DNA of 23,346 bases, from contig DASROF010000013.1 of the NCBI GenBank assembly GCA_035647075.1, positions 1 to 23,346 of the forward strand, read 5' to 3'. Origin of the DNA: Gp6-AA40 sp035647075 (GTDB lineage Bacteria > Acidobacteriota > Vicinamibacteria > Vicinamibacterales > UBA2999). The stretch's first letter is position 1; the number at the start of each line of letters is the position of its first letter. The notes under the pieces are model-generated. The model was not told the DNA's origin. It did not search any database and saw only the letters and a list, made by a program, of their open reading frames with translations. Below are positions 1-7,012 of this stretch, piece after piece. Both the position numbers and the translations under genes were made by a program.

Positions 1-1
1 T

Positions 2-1504
2 CAGGTGGACGGCCAGCCGTGCACGCTGTCGAAGTTCCGTGCGAGCACCAACTACCAGACACTCAGTCAGCGCGTGAATTACACCTGCACGCGGCCGAAC
101 AAGCAGACCTACTCGAACATCGAGGTGGTCAGCTGGCAGTATGCGTGGAACGAGGACACGCCGGGCGCGGAGATCGCCGGAACAAAGGGCAAGGTTGCCG
201 CGATGCCGGCGGCCGTGCAGGAGCGGCTCATTCGTATCTGGGCCAGTCCGCAGGGTGCGCCGAAGGCTGCGCTCGCAGGGACGATGGACACATGGACGCT
301 CGGCGCCAACCCGGGCACGGTGATTGCCGATGGCGTCGACAAGGTGGGCAACACGTCGGTGGCGTGGGAGGCGGGCAAGCCGGTGATCACGTTCCCGATT
401 CCCGGCGTTGCCGGCGCAACGGGTAAGGCCACCCTCGACGCGAAGTACATGACCGAGAAGGTCGTCGTCACGCAGGGAGCCACGACAACCGAGTTCACCT
501 ACAGCGACTACAAGGACTGGAACAACCCGCTCAACAAGATCGAAGTCTTCTACGCCGGCAGATTGACCGAGCGCAAGAACGGCGCGGTCGTCCGCGATTT
601 GACGACGAACGAGACCGAAACGGGCAATGTGTATGTGGTTGCGCCCGTGCCGCCAAGCGTACAGAAGGCGATGACCGTCACGGCGAAGGCGCCCGCGATC
701 GTGTTTGCCAAAGCGGAGCCGGCAACGAACACGACGGCACCGACACCGCGGATCGGCGGGCATCCCGATCTGACGGGTAACTGGGCCGTCGCCAACAACG
801 GCTGGATTGGCAACTACATGGGAAACGGCGGTCGCCGATGCGGCCCAACTCAGGTGCCCCCGTGTAACAGAGCCACCAACCAGACCCGGGATTTCGAACT
901 CTACTCACCTTCGCGGTTCGGCCAGTTCGGTCGTCCGCTGTACAAGCCGGAGTACTGGGACAAAGTGCAGCAGCTCGACATGTGGACCAACAAGGAAGAT
1001 CCGGTCATGACCTGTCAGGCGCTGGGCGTTCCGCGCCAGGGCGCGCCGCGGCGCATCTGGCAGACGGAGAACGACATCACTTTCCTCTATATGGGCGGCG
1101 ATGCCGGCGGCGGATATGGCGAGTATCGAATCATGCCGACCGATGGCCGTGAGCACCCGCCAGACGCCAAGTTCGAGTTGAATTACATGGGGAATACGGT
1201 GGGAAAATGGGAGGGTGACACGCTCGTGCTCGACTCCATCGGCTTCATCGACACGACCTGGATCGGCCGCGGCGGCTACTTCCATTCGGAGAAGATGCAC
1301 GTCGTGGAAAAGTTCAGACGTGAAGGCGATGCGGTCTTCTACGACGTGACGCTCGAGGATCCGGAGGTGCTGGCGGAGCCGCTGGTGTTCCCGACTCGCA
1401 TCATGCGACGGAACACGACCGCGGCCGCGGGCCTCATTCGAGAGCGTGGCAACTGTGAGACGACCTTCGAAACCGAAGCGGCCGCGACACAGATTCGGCA
1501 TTGA
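2..1504 (+). CDS. Secreted-type 'HPDLTGNW' family protein, 5' partial
   Basis: The reading frame is open from the window edge, so the true start lies upstream; the GTG at 5 is probably not a start. Two parts are visible. The first, about residues 60-220, is beta-rich with the stretch TFPIPGVAGATGKATLDAKY and then FTYSDYKDWNNPLNKIEVFY. The second, from about residue 252, begins GGHPDLTGNWA and continues through GKWEGDTLVLDSIGFIDTTW and a C-terminal block with HSEKMHVVEKFRR. Both blocks are familiar from large paralogous families of predicted exported proteins in soil Acidobacteriota, often beside DUF6152 genes, as here. I know of no assigned biochemical role. The DUF6152 gene begins 61 bases downstream on the same strand, so co-transcription is likely. 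Family resemblance is from memory, not from a search. Confidence 0.8.
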   Translation, partial: QVDGQPCTLSKFRASTNYQTLSQRVNYTCTRPNKQTYSNIEVVSWQYAWNEDTPGAEIAGTKGKVAAMPAAVQERLIRIWASPQGAPKAALAGTMDTWTLGANPGTVIADGVDKVGNTSVAWEAGKPVITFPIPGVAGATGKATLDAKYMTEKVVVTQGATTTEFTYSDYKDWNNPLNKIEVFYAGRLTERKNGAVVRDLTTNETETGNVYVVAPVPPSVQKAMTVTAKAPAIVFAKAEPATNTTAPTPRIGGHPDLTGNWAVANNGWIGNYMGNGGRRCGPTQVPPCNRATNQTRDFELYSPSRFGQFGRPLYKPEYWDKVQQLDMWTNKEDPVMTCQALGVPRQGAPRRIWQTENDITFLYMGGDAGGGYGEYRIMPTDGREHPPDAKFELNYMGNTVGKWEGDTLVLDSIGFIDTTWIGRGGYFHSEKMHVVEKFRREGDAVFYDVTLEDPEVLAEPLVFPTRIMRRNTTAAAGLIRERGNCETTFETEAAATQIRH

Positions 1505-1549
1505 GCACGAAGGGCACGAAGAGATCGAAGTTCACGAAGATAGAGATAG
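1503..1549. repeat. Degenerate CACGAAG tandem repeat
   Basis: Directly after the stop codon of the first gene lie three copies of CACGAAG plus one decayed copy (ATCGAAG), at a spacing of about 8-12 bases. Similar CACGAAG/TTCGTG arrays occur between genes in several environmental phyla, including Acidobacteriota (recalled, not searched). The array ends just before the ribosome binding site of the DUF6152 gene, so it forms most of that gene's leader. Confidence 0.6.
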
Positions 1550-1565
1550 CGTGGAGATGCACAAC

Positions 1566-1964
1566 ATGACTAAATGGATGTCGCGATTCGTCGTCCTGTG
1601 CGCGTTCCTGCTGGCGAGTGCCTCGGTGTACGCGCATCACTCCCTCGCCGGCGTGTACGCGCTCGGCAAAGAGGCCAAGGTCCAAGGCGCGTTCAAGGCG
1701 TTCCGGCTCGTCAATCCGCACTCGACGATGAAACTCGACGTCAAGGGCAAGGATGGCAAGACGGTGGAGTGGACGTTCGTCGGCGGCAGCGTCCAGGCGA
1801 TCTCGAGGCTCGGCCTCAAAGACGGTCCGAATGCGCTCAAGCCCGGCGATGAAATCACCGTGACGATCGTGCCCGCCATCGACGGCAAGAGCCCGGTCGG
1901 GCTGCTGTCGGCGATTACCTACGCCGATGGGCACACCGTCCGATTCCGCTCGCCTGATGAATAA
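1566..1964 (+). CDS. DUF6152 family secreted protein
   Basis: About 132 residues. I chose the ATG at 1566 because GGAG at 1553-1556 lies nine bases upstream; the ATG at 1557 abuts that GGAG, and the frame can be extended back only into the previous gene. The product starts with a clear signal peptide, a basic start (MTKWMSR), a hydrophobic core (FVVLCAFLLASAS) and a cut site after VYA. The mature protein begins HHSLAGVYALGKEAKVQG, the usual DUF6152 opening, and continues with FKAFRLVNPHSTMKLDV. It ends in a small beta domain with GDEITVTIVPA. Its role is unknown; members sit near 'HPDLTGNW' family genes, as here. An exported, soluble periplasmic protein is the likely product. Confidence 0.85.
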   Translation: MTKWMSRFVVLCAFLLASASVYAHHSLAGVYALGKEAKVQGAFKAFRLVNPHSTMKLDVKGKDGKTVEWTFVGGSVQAISRLGLKDGPNALKPGDEITVTIVPAIDGKSPVGLLSAITYADGHTVRFRSPDE

Positions 1965-1996
1965 ACCCGAAGCGTCGTCGGCCCTGGCCTGATCTG

Positions 1997-2030
1997 TCGG
2001 GCGGCTCTCCCATCTGCGGGGTCCGCCCGA
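1997..2030. terminator. Inverted repeat between convergent genes
   Basis: TCGGGCGG at 1997-2004 pairs perfectly with CCGCCCGA at 2023-2030 across an 18-base loop. It lies between the DUF6152 gene on the plus strand and the pirin gene on the minus strand, which converge here. There is no T tract on either side, so it may be a GC-rich bidirectional transcription stop or only an RNA-end protector. Confidence 0.4.
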
Positions 2031-2057
2031 TAGTCGCGACTGGGAATGGGACCCCAG

Positions 2058-2942
2058 CTATCTGATGAAGGTCCCGAGCTGCAGCTCGCGCATCGCCTGC
2101 CGCAGTTCCGCCTGCGTGTTCATCACGATCGGCCCGTACCACGCGACTGGCTCCTCGATGGGCTGACCAGAAACCAGCAGGAACCGGATCCCCTCATCGC
2201 CCGACTCGACGACGATCTCGTCGCCGCTGTCGAAGAGCACGAGCGATCGATTGCCAAGGTCATACTCGCCGTCTTTCAGCTCGTTGCGGACCGCGCGCGG
2301 CTCGGAGGCGTCGCGGAACGTGCCGCTCCCGGCGAACACATACGCAAACGCGTGACGCGAGCTCTCAACGGGAATGACGCGGCGCGTGCGCGGCGGCACC
2401 GAGATGTCGAGGTAGCGTGGGTCGGCGGCGACACCTTCGATCGGCCCTTTCTTTCCCCAGAACTCTCCGCACACGACCCGCACGCTGGTACCGTCGTCAT
2501 CGGTGACGTCAGGAACGTCCTTGCCGGGCACATCCTGATAACGCGGCTTCGTCATCTTCAGTGACGAGGGAAGATTCGCCCAGAGCTGGAAGCCGTGCAT
2601 CCGGCCGTGCTGATCGCCCTTCGGCATCTCCTGATGAAGAATGCCGCTGCCCGCCGTCATCCACTGAATGTCGCCGGCGCCAAGACTGCCGCGATTGCCG
2701 AGGCTGTCGCCATGCTCAACCGTGCCGGTCAGCACATAGGTGATCGTCTCGATGCCGCGGTGCGGATGCCACGGAAATCCGGCCAGGTAATCGGCAGGAT
2801 TGTCGTTGCGGAAATCGTCGAAGAGCAGGAACGGATCGAACTCGGTGGTGGTGCCGAAGCCGAAGCCGCGCTGCAGCCGGACGCCTGCTCCTTCGAGCGT
2901 CGGCTTGGGATGAATGACCTGCTTCACCGGGCGAACGGACAT
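2058..2942 (-). CDS. Pirin family protein (bicupin)
   Basis: 294 residues, the usual pirin length. Pirins are cytosolic bicupins; some bacterial members act as quercetin 2,3-dioxygenases and others bind regulators or enzymes. The N-terminal cupin shows the metal site: His59 and His61 in FPWHPHRGIET, and His103 and Glu105 in GSGILHQEMP, the three-His one-Glu set of the family. The stretch FDPFLLFDDFR near residue 35-44 and the C-terminal half with GQPIEEPVAWYGPIVMN are also typical. The gene begins 21 bases after the sigma factor gene on the same strand, so it may be the last gene of that operon. The spacer has no good Shine-Dalgarno sequence. The substrate cannot be inferred. Confidence 0.95.
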   Translation of the reverse strand: MSVRPVKQVIHPKPTLEGAGVRLQRGFGFGTTTEFDPFLLFDDFRNDNPADYLAGFPWHPHRGIETITYVLTGTVEHGDSLGNRGSLGAGDIQWMTAGSGILHQEMPKGDQHGRMHGFQLWANLPSSLKMTKPRYQDVPGKDVPDVTDDDGTSVRVVCGEFWGKKGPIEGVAADPRYLDISVPPRTRRVIPVESSRHAFAYVFAGSGTFRDASEPRAVRNELKDGEYDLGNRSLVLFDSGDEIVVESGDEGIRFLLVSGQPIEEPVAWYGPIVMNTQAELRQAMRELQLGTFIR

Positions 2943-2963
2943 GCCCTAAGCCTAACCGCTTTT

Positions 2964-3425
2964 TTAGCAGAGCGCCTGTCGCAGGCGCTTCCGGGCGTCC
3001 GCCAATCGGCTCTTGGAGGTGCCGGTCGGAATGGCCAACCGTCGTGCGATCTCGTGATGCGTATAGCCGAGAACGTGGTGCAGGATAAACACCCGGCGCT
3101 GGTCGCTCGTCAACCGTCGAAGCGCCTTCCGGATCGCGAACGAGTCTTCAAACGCCGCGGCCGCCGTCGCCGGACGCTGCGCGAACCGGGGATACGCGTG
3201 CTCCCATCGGGTGCGCCGCCGGCAGCGGTCGATGGAGGCGTTGACGACGATGCGGCTGACCCAGGTCAGCGGCGCGGCGTCCCCGCGGAATGCGTCACCG
3301 CAACGAAGCGCCTTGACGAAGGCATCCTGCACGACGTCTTCGGCATCGTCGCCAACATAGCGCGCGGCCACAGCGCGCAGTCGCCGTTGTGAATGCTCAT
3401 ACAGGCGCTCCACCACGTCTTGCAC
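2964..3425 (-). CDS. Small ECF-type sigma-70 family sigma factor
   Basis: I place the start at the GTG at 3425, giving 153 residues: GGAGG lies at 3434-3430, four bases upstream, and the frame upstream of this overlaps the previous gene and reads as low-complexity Arg/Ser sequence. Region 2 is seen in DDAEDVVQDAFVKALR and APLTWVSRIVVNASIDRCRR; region 4 is seen in LTSDQRRVFILHHVLGYTHH followed by EIARRLAIPTGTSKSRLADA, a helix-turn-helix. No anti-sigma factor gene lies beside it. Its stop is 21 bases from the pirin gene and its start is 16 bases after the DUF1592 gene, so it probably shares their transcript. It may direct transcription of this cluster, but no promoter motif proves that. Confidence 0.88.
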   Translation of the reverse strand: MQDVVERLYEHSQRRLRAVAARYVGDDAEDVVQDAFVKALRCGDAFRGDAAPLTWVSRIVVNASIDRCRRRTRWEHAYPRFAQRPATAAAAFEDSFAIRKALRRLTSDQRRVFILHHVLGYTHHEIARRLAIPTGTSKSRLADARKRLRQALC

Positions 3426-3441
3426 GGGACCTCCAGGGGAC

Positions 3442-4806
3442 TCAGAGCGGCTTCGTTCTGACGATGCCGGCGATGATTGAGGACCAGCGCACCGGCTTCG
3501 CGCTATGCAGAATCTGACGCGCCGGAACGAGCGTGTCAGTCCCCATGCGTGACGCGTTGACCGCTCTCCCCGCGGCATACGCCAGCATCTGCTCGGTCAC
3601 CGTGGTCCGAAAGGCGTCGGGATGCTGCAGGAGAACGTTCCGTAGCTCGATCACTCCGTTTGCGGGAGTTCCGTCGACGAACGATCCGGATGCGTCCACC
3701 GGGCCGGCCTGATCGCGCATGCGCCAGCGGCCGATCGGATCGAAGTTCTCCAACGCATATCCGAGTGGAAAGAAATTCCGGTGGCAGTTCACGCACGGCT
3801 CGGCGGGCAGCGTGCGCGTCTGCGGTGTAATCGGCAGTTCCGGCTTCACCGGCTGCGCATTCGGAAATGGCCGCGGCGCCGCTGCCCCGAGAAAGTGCAG
3901 GCGCACCCACAGCGCGCGCGTCGCCGGCGACGTATAGCCGGCGTCAGTGCCATGGCTGTGCCTGGACGTCACCATCAGGACGCTTCCGTGACCGAGCAGC
4001 CCCGCCCGTTCCGGCGTGGACAGCGTCACGCGACGGAACTCTGCGCCACTGACGCCAGACACGCCGTAGTGATGCGCCAGCTGCTCGTTCAGGAACGTGT
4101 AGTTCGCGTTCCAGAGCTCAATCGGGTCGTGGTCTTCGCGTAGTTGGCTGAGCAGGAAGAGCTCGGTTTCCCTCGCCATGGCATCACGCAGCGTCGCGTC
4201 GTAATCCGGAAAATGCGCTTTGTCCGGATCGGCTTTCGCAAGCTGGTCGAGGCCGAGCCACGGGACAAAGAATCGCGCGACGAACGCGCGGGCGCGATCG
4301 TCGTTGAGCATGCGCGTGATGTGACGCTCGAGCGTGGCAGGGTCCGTCAAGCGATCGCGTTGCGCATCAGTGAGCAGCAACGCGTCAGGCGCGGCGTTCC
4401 ACAGGAATCGCGCCAGGCGGTCGGCGATCTGCGGGCTGCCGGCGTCAGACGGCGACGCCGTGTTCACGCCCAGAGCAGCCTCGATCGATACGAGCACCGC
4501 ACCTGAGGCAGACCGGTCGGGGCGCGGTGCACCGACGGGCGGCATCGTGCCGGCCTGAAGCTGGCGGTACGCCCGCGTCCACGCGTCCTGGTTTTCAGAC
4601 ATCCGGGCCGGGTCGAACTGATCGAGCAGCGCACCTGACGGGGAGCGCATGACGCCGTTGTGGCAGCCGGCGCAGTACGTCGTGATCGTTTGTGATGTCG
4701 ATGGCGTCTGCGCAGCCGGGGCTTGATCGGCGCGTAGCTGTAAGTCGCTCGAGCAGACGGCGGCCAGAATCAACGCGACCGGCACGATTCGCATGGCGGT
4801 GACCAT
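3442..4806 (-). CDS. DUF1592/DUF1588/DUF1585 protein with two c-type heme motifs
   Basis: 454 residues from the ATG at 4806; an ATG at 4794 is equally possible, and neither has a good ribosome binding site. An N-terminal hydrophobic stretch (VPVALILAAVCSS) looks like a signal peptide. Heme-binding CAGCH lies at 45-49, in a short cytochrome-like domain that includes QLQAGTMPPVGAPRP. DUF1592 covers roughly 125-255 (RLARFLWNAAPDALL, FVARFFVPWLGLDQL), DUF1588 about 265-365 with a second heme motif CVNCH at 338-342, and DUF1585 the C-terminus (GIIAGIV-like end, here SSIIAGIVRT). Relatives are predicted periplasmic cytochromes with no settled function, often paired with DUF1552 proteins; none is present here. 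It lies between its paralogue and a sigma factor gene on one strand. Confidence 0.88.
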   Translation of the reverse strand: MVTAMRIVPVALILAAVCSSDLQLRADQAPAAQTPSTSQTITTYCAGCHNGVMRSPSGALLDQFDPARMSENQDAWTRAYRQLQAGTMPPVGAPRPDRSASGAVLVSIEAALGVNTASPSDAGSPQIADRLARFLWNAAPDALLLTDAQRDRLTDPATLERHITRMLNDDRARAFVARFFVPWLGLDQLAKADPDKAHFPDYDATLRDAMARETELFLLSQLREDHDPIELWNANYTFLNEQLAHHYGVSGVSGAEFRRVTLSTPERAGLLGHGSVLMVTSRHSHGTDAGYTSPATRALWVRLHFLGAAAPRPFPNAQPVKPELPITPQTRTLPAEPCVNCHRNFFPLGYALENFDPIGRWRMRDQAGPVDASGSFVDGTPANGVIELRNVLLQHPDAFRTTVTEQMLAYAAGRAVNASRMGTDTLVPARQILHSAKPVRWSSIIAGIVRTKPL

Positions 4807-4846
4807 ACCGCAGCGACGAGTGGTGGACTTCACAGAGCTGTCCGCG

Positions 4847-4862
4847 CTTTGCAAAGTCTTTG
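4847..4862. promoter_or_regulatory. Candidate operator: nested CTTTG/CAAAG palindromes
   Basis: CTTTGCAAAG at 4847-4856 is a perfect 10-base palindrome, and CAAAG at 4852-4856 forms a second palindrome with CTTTG at 4858-4862 around one base. The site is about 41 bases upstream of the DUF1592 gene start at 4806, where a promoter or operator would be expected. No partner regulator can be assigned. Confidence 0.3.
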
Positions 4863-4870
4863 TAATTTCG

Positions 4871-4905
4871 CAGCGATTGGCGTCGCTGGTCCGGCTAAGC
4901 CGGAC
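4871..4905. terminator. Two tandem hairpins between the DUF1592 paralogues
   Basis: CAGCGA (4871-4876) pairs with TCGCTG (4883-4888), and GTCCGGC (4889-4895) pairs with GCCGGAC (4899-4905) across a three-base loop. They lie just past the stop of the TPR-DUF1592 gene, upstream of its paralogue. There is no T run, so they may attenuate or process the transcript and not end it fully. Confidence 0.4.
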
Positions 4906-4914
4906 ACATCGGTT

Positions 4915-6321
4915 TCAGGGGACGATTTCTTTGGCCTGGAACGGCGCGCTCGCGGTGATCCCCGCGATGATCGCGGACCAGCGATAGCCGTTCGCCGAGG
5001 CGTCGCGGACGATCTTGCTGACGACCGGCATCTCGTACTCGTAGACGCGTCCGCCCTTGCCCTTGCGATTGAGCGCGTGCGCCAGCAGCAGTTGCGTGAC
5101 GTTGGCGTAATAGACGTCGCGGTATTTCAGCAGTCCGAGCCGCAGTTCGACGGGGCCACTGAAGCGCGTCCCATCCCGGAACGTGCCTGATGCGTCGATC
5201 GGCCATCCGGCATCGGTCGTCCGCCATCGACCGATGGCATCGAAGTTTTCCAGCGCAAACCCGAGCGGATCGAACATCGCATGACATTTCGCGCATTCGG
5301 GATTGGTCCGATGCGCCGTCATCCGGTCGCGCATCGGCGCCGCCGTAGACTCGTCGAGCGGTGGGATATTCAAAGGCGGAGGGGGTGCGTCAACTCCCAG
5401 GTAGCGTGTCATCACGAAAATGCCGCGCTTCGTGGGAGATGTGCGTGATGCCATCGAAAGAGCGGTCAACACGCCAGCCTGACCAAGAAGCCCGGCCCGA
5501 TTCGGATTCTGCCAGGTGACGCGCCGGAATTCCGTGCCGGGGATGCGGGGCAAGCCGTAGTGGCGCGCCAGACGGTCGTTGACGTAGGTGTACGGCGCAG
5601 TCCAGAGCTCCACCGCATCGCGGTCTTCCTGCAACTGGCTTGTGAGAAAGAGCCGCGTCTCCGTTTCCATCGCCCGGAGGAGCTGGGGGTCAACCGCCGG
5701 ATAACCGGGTACGTCCGACCGGACCTTCTTGAGGCTGTCGAGCGCCAGCCATTTGGTGAAGAAGGTGTCGACGAGGATGGTCGATCGCGGGTCGCGCAGC
5801 ATGCGAAGGACCTGACGGTTGAGTCCACGCGGATTGTGAAGATCACCCCGCAGCGCGGCGTCGAGGAGCAGATCATCGGGAGCGTCGCTCCAGAGGAACC
5901 GGGCCAGCCGTACTGCCAGCTCCGTGTCCGATGCCTGCTCAACCGGGAGCGGCGCACGATCGATGAAACCGGGACTCGGTGCACGGCGCAACGCATTCAG
6001 CCGCTTCTGCGCGACGGCCACTTCGGTTCGTTGCTCCGGATAGGCGCGCAGCAGCTCGACGTACGTCTTCTGCGCGTCTCCGTTCGCGCCCAGTTTCTCC
6101 TGCAACCCGGCCTTGCGGATCAGTGCTTTCGCCGCGAGCGGACGATCCTTCCCCGCCGCCTGCACCGCCTGGCCATAGAGCGCGATCGCCTGCTTCAGGT
6201 CGCCTTTGGCGTGTTCCTGGACCAGGGCGCGCTGATAGAGCTCGTTGGCACTTTGCGCGACGACGCTGACGGACACGGCCAGCGCGAGCACAACGCCGAG
6301 CGCAAGTTGCTGTGTCTTCAT
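4915..6321 (-). CDS. TPR-like segment fused to DUF1592/DUF1588/DUF1585, one heme motif
   Basis: 468 residues from the ATG at 6321, whose ATGA overlaps the regulator's stop. A signal peptide is seen (MKTQQLALGVVLALAVSVSV, cut near VAQS). Residues about 24-110 are helical repeats of TPR type: ANELYQRALVQEHAKGDLKQ, then AIALYGQAV and a second unit with YVELLRAYPEQ. The usual N-terminal CxxCH cytochrome domain is absent. DUF1592 follows at about 133-260 (RLARFLWSDAPDDLLLDAAL, DTFFTKWLALDSLKKV), DUF1588 at about 270-370 with its single heme motif CAKCH at 343-347, then DUF1585 (YRWSAIIAGITAS). Compared with its downstream paralogue it has one heme site, not two, and a likely protein-binding module instead. 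Coupling to the regulator suggests the two-component system and this protein work together. Confidence 0.88.
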   Translation of the reverse strand: MKTQQLALGVVLALAVSVSVVAQSANELYQRALVQEHAKGDLKQAIALYGQAVQAAGKDRPLAAKALIRKAGLQEKLGANGDAQKTYVELLRAYPEQRTEVAVAQKRLNALRRAPSPGFIDRAPLPVEQASDTELAVRLARFLWSDAPDDLLLDAALRGDLHNPRGLNRQVLRMLRDPRSTILVDTFFTKWLALDSLKKVRSDVPGYPAVDPQLLRAMETETRLFLTSQLQEDRDAVELWTAPYTYVNDRLARHYGLPRIPGTEFRRVTWQNPNRAGLLGQAGVLTALSMASRTSPTKRGIFVMTRYLGVDAPPPPLNIPPLDESTAAPMRDRMTAHRTNPECAKCHAMFDPLGFALENFDAIGRWRTTDAGWPIDASGTFRDGTRFSGPVELRLGLLKYRDVYYANVTQLLLAHALNRKGKGGRVYEYEMPVVSKIVRDASANGYRWSAIIAGITASAPFQAKEIVP

Positions 6322-7010
6322 GCTTCCGCGTCCGGGACGAATTTGTACCCGACTCCGTGAACCGTCTGAATGTGCGCAGGATGCGCCGGATTCGATTCCA
6401 GCTTGGAGCGGAGACTGGCGATGTGATTGTCGACCGTTCGTGTCACCGGATACGACTCGAGGCCCCACACCTTGTTCAGGATCTCGTCGCGCGTCACGAC
6501 CGTGTTCTTGCGCGACGCGAGGAACCGGAGCAGGGCAAACTCCTTCCGCGTCATCTCGACCGGCCGTCCACGGCGATGGGCGGCATAGCGCTCGAAATCG
6601 ACCTGCGCCTGGCCGAATTTGAGCGCGTCGGGAGCACCGGGCGCCGTCATCGTGCGACGCAGCAACGCGCGGACTCGCGCCATGAGCTCCGGCATGGAGA
6701 ACGGCTTGGTCACGTAGTCGTCGCCGCCCAGATCCAGGCCACGAATGCGATCGGCCTCCTGGCTGCGGGCGGTCAACATCAGCACGGGAATCTGCACGTC
6801 GTCCGCGCGCAGCTTGCGGCACAACTCCAGCCCGCTCATGCGCGGAAGCATGAGGTCGAGGACGATCAGATCGGGCTGATCCCGCTCGTAGAGGGCGTAT
6901 GCCGTCTCGCCGTCCGTCGCCGTGGTGACGTCGTACTGCTCGAATCGCAGATTGTCTGCGACCGTGCGCAAAATACCGGGATCGTCTTCGACAACGAGCA
7001 CCTTGGTCAT
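6318..7010 (-). CDS. OmpR-family response regulator
   Basis: 230 residues. The receiver domain (1-120) has acidic Glu8-Asp9-Asp10 in VVEDDPGI, phosphoacceptor Asp52 in IVLDLMLPRMSG, Thr80 in LMLTARS and Lys102 in VTKPFS. The C-terminal winged helix (about 130-225) has the typical EFALLRFLASRKNTVVTRDE and VDNHIASLRSKLE, and ends HGVGYKF. It starts two bases after the kinase stop codon and overlaps the DUF1592 gene by 4 bases, so kinase, regulator and effector gene are a single translational chain. It binds DNA as a dimer when phosphorylated by analogy to the family; its targets are unknown but may include this operon. Confidence 0.97.
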   Translation of the reverse strand: MTKVLVVEDDPGILRTVADNLRFEQYDVTTATDGETAYALYERDQPDLIVLDLMLPRMSGLELCRKLRADDVQIPVLMLTARSQEADRIRGLDLGGDDYVTKPFSMPELMARVRALLRRTMTAPGAPDALKFGQAQVDFERYAAHRRGRPVEMTRKEFALLRFLASRKNTVVTRDEILNKVWGLESYPVTRTVDNHIASLRSKLESNPAHPAHIQTVHGVGYKFVPDAEA

Positions 7011-7012
7011 AC

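Noticed and set aside
3426..3578. A longer N-terminus for the sigma factor
   Set aside because: It would overlap the DUF1592 gene and reads as low-complexity Arg/Ser sequence; GGAGG before GTG 3425 supports the shorter form.
6322..6822. A longer N-terminus for the TPR-DUF1592 protein
   Set aside because: It would overlap the response regulator by about 500 bases and is Arg/Ala-rich without motifs; the ATG at 6321 starts a clear signal peptide and overlaps the regulator stop by 4 bases.
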